A DNA stretch of 64,000 bases, taken from assembly GCF_017814915.1 (NCBI RefSeq), contig NZ_JAGIPZ010000017.1, positions 1 to 64,000 of the forward strand. The letters run 5' to 3'. Source of the stretch: Herbaspirillum sp. LeCh32-8. Its GTDB lineage: Bacteria > Pseudomonadota > Gammaproteobacteria > Burkholderiales > Burkholderiaceae_D. A program made the position numbers and the translations under genes. Under the pieces are notes generated by a model. It was not told the DNA's origin, ran no database searches, and saw nothing but the letters and a program-made list of their open reading frames with translations. This document shows, piece after piece, positions 63,559-64,000 of the stretch. Position 1 is the stretch's first letter. Every line of letters starts with the position of its first letter.

Positions 63559-64000
63559 TCAGCCTTGCGGCGGCGGATTGGGCGGAGAGCCGCCGTCCTT
63601 GGGCTTGGCGCCGATGCCGGTGACGCGCGAGCCCCATTTCAGCAGCGCCTTGAAGTTGGCCTTGACGATGTAGTCCAGCATGGCGACCTGCTCCTGCATC
63701 GCCTCCTGGAAGATGGTGGCGGAGTTGGCCGGCTTGATCTTCAGGTAGGCGTCGGCCTCGCCGTAGTCGCGATGGATCTCCATGCCGGCTTTCTTGGCGA
63801 TGTGCATCATCACCTTGTTGGACGACAGGCAATGCATGTAGAGCGTATCAACGTCGGCGTTGCGGCAGCGCATGGAGGCGCGCATGAACAACTTCGTGCC
63901 CACGCCCAGGCCGCGCGCGGCGGCCGAGACCGAGACGCCGAATTCGGCCACCACCGGCTTGATGGTGGCGCCCGCCACGCGTGATTTCTCGCGCGGGGCA
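63559..64000 (-). CDS. GNAT-family acetyltransferase, 5' end beyond window
   Basis: The C-terminal 147 or so codons of a gene that runs off the right edge; the frame is open to position 64000. The acetyl-CoA-binding core is visible: EFGVSVSAAARGLGVGTKLF and the later SSNKVMMHIAKKAGMEI, typical of GNAT motif A and B. A helical tail with a Pro-rich end (SPPNPPPQG) follows. Substrate unknown. A GTG at 63978 could be misread as a start, but the fold requires upstream sequence. Confidence 0.75.
   Translation of the reverse strand, partial: APREKSRVAGATIKPVVAEFGVSVSAAARGLGVGTKLFMRASMRCRNADVDTLYMHCLSSNKVMMHIAKKAGMEIHRDYGEADAYLKIKPANSATIFQEAMQEQVAMLDYIVKANFKALLKWGSRVTGIGAKPKDGGSPPNPPPQG

Overview
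The window is GC-rich chromosomal DNA of a betaproteobacterium. Gene content and order (prmC downstream of hemA-prfA-dsbB, a minCDE operon, phhA, a large fused indolepyruvate oxidoreductase, many Liv/amino-acid/NitT ABC systems, IclR and FCD-GntR regulators) point to Burkholderiales, most likely Oxalobacteraceae of the Herbaspirillum type. The genus is an inference from memory of such genomes. No rRNA, tRNA, CRISPR array, transposase or phage gene was seen. The core is ordinary chromosome; the accessory parts are polysaccharide and catabolic operons.

Region 1 (336-13601, minus strand) is a complete pelABCDEFG operon for the Pel biofilm polysaccharide: periplasmic hydrolase/deacetylase PelA, TPR/outer-membrane barrel PelB, lipoprotein PelC, c-di-GMP receptor PelD, PelE, glycosyltransferase PelF and PST-like transporter PelG. 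Region 2 (13997-28435) holds two overlapping IclR regulators on the minus strand and, divergent from them, one tightly packed operon of about 12 kb: SDR dehydrogenase, MFE2-type hydratase, a citrate-synthase-fold lyase, a PaaG-like isomerase, a full Liv-type ABC importer, an acyl-CoA ligase, a MaoC hydratase, a crotonase and a nitronate-monooxygenase-like flavoprotein. It reads as import, CoA activation and beta-oxidation-like breakdown of an unknown carboxylic acid. Region 3 (28811-32608) is an FCD-GntR regulator with a polar amino-acid-type ABC importer.

Region 4 (33533-50820) is about purines and ureides: adenine deaminase, FCD-GntR regulator, NCS1 permease, hydantoin/allantoin racemase, PuuE allantoinase, PuuD urate oxidase, a porin with a convincing sigma-54 promoter, a NitT/TauT-type ABC importer and a BMP-type nucleoside ABC importer. 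Non-coding DNA in front of the GntR gene and between puuD and the porin carries pairs of ATTG-N4-CAAT-like boxes, each pair spaced exactly 22 bp, which I read as a shared operator architecture.

Region 5 (51091-64000) is housekeeping: minCDE, an orphan OmpR-like regulator with a degenerate receiver, hemA, prfA, dsbB, prmC, the indolepyruvate:ferredoxin oxidoreductase, phhA, and an acetyltransferase cut by the window edge. The 650-bp gap between the oxidoreductase and phhA holds what looks like an independent small RNA gene on the plus strand, with a promoter, two CCTCCCC anti-Shine-Dalgarno motifs and a strong terminator. The sRNA, the paired-box operators and the uncharacterised catabolic operon are the observations most worth testing.
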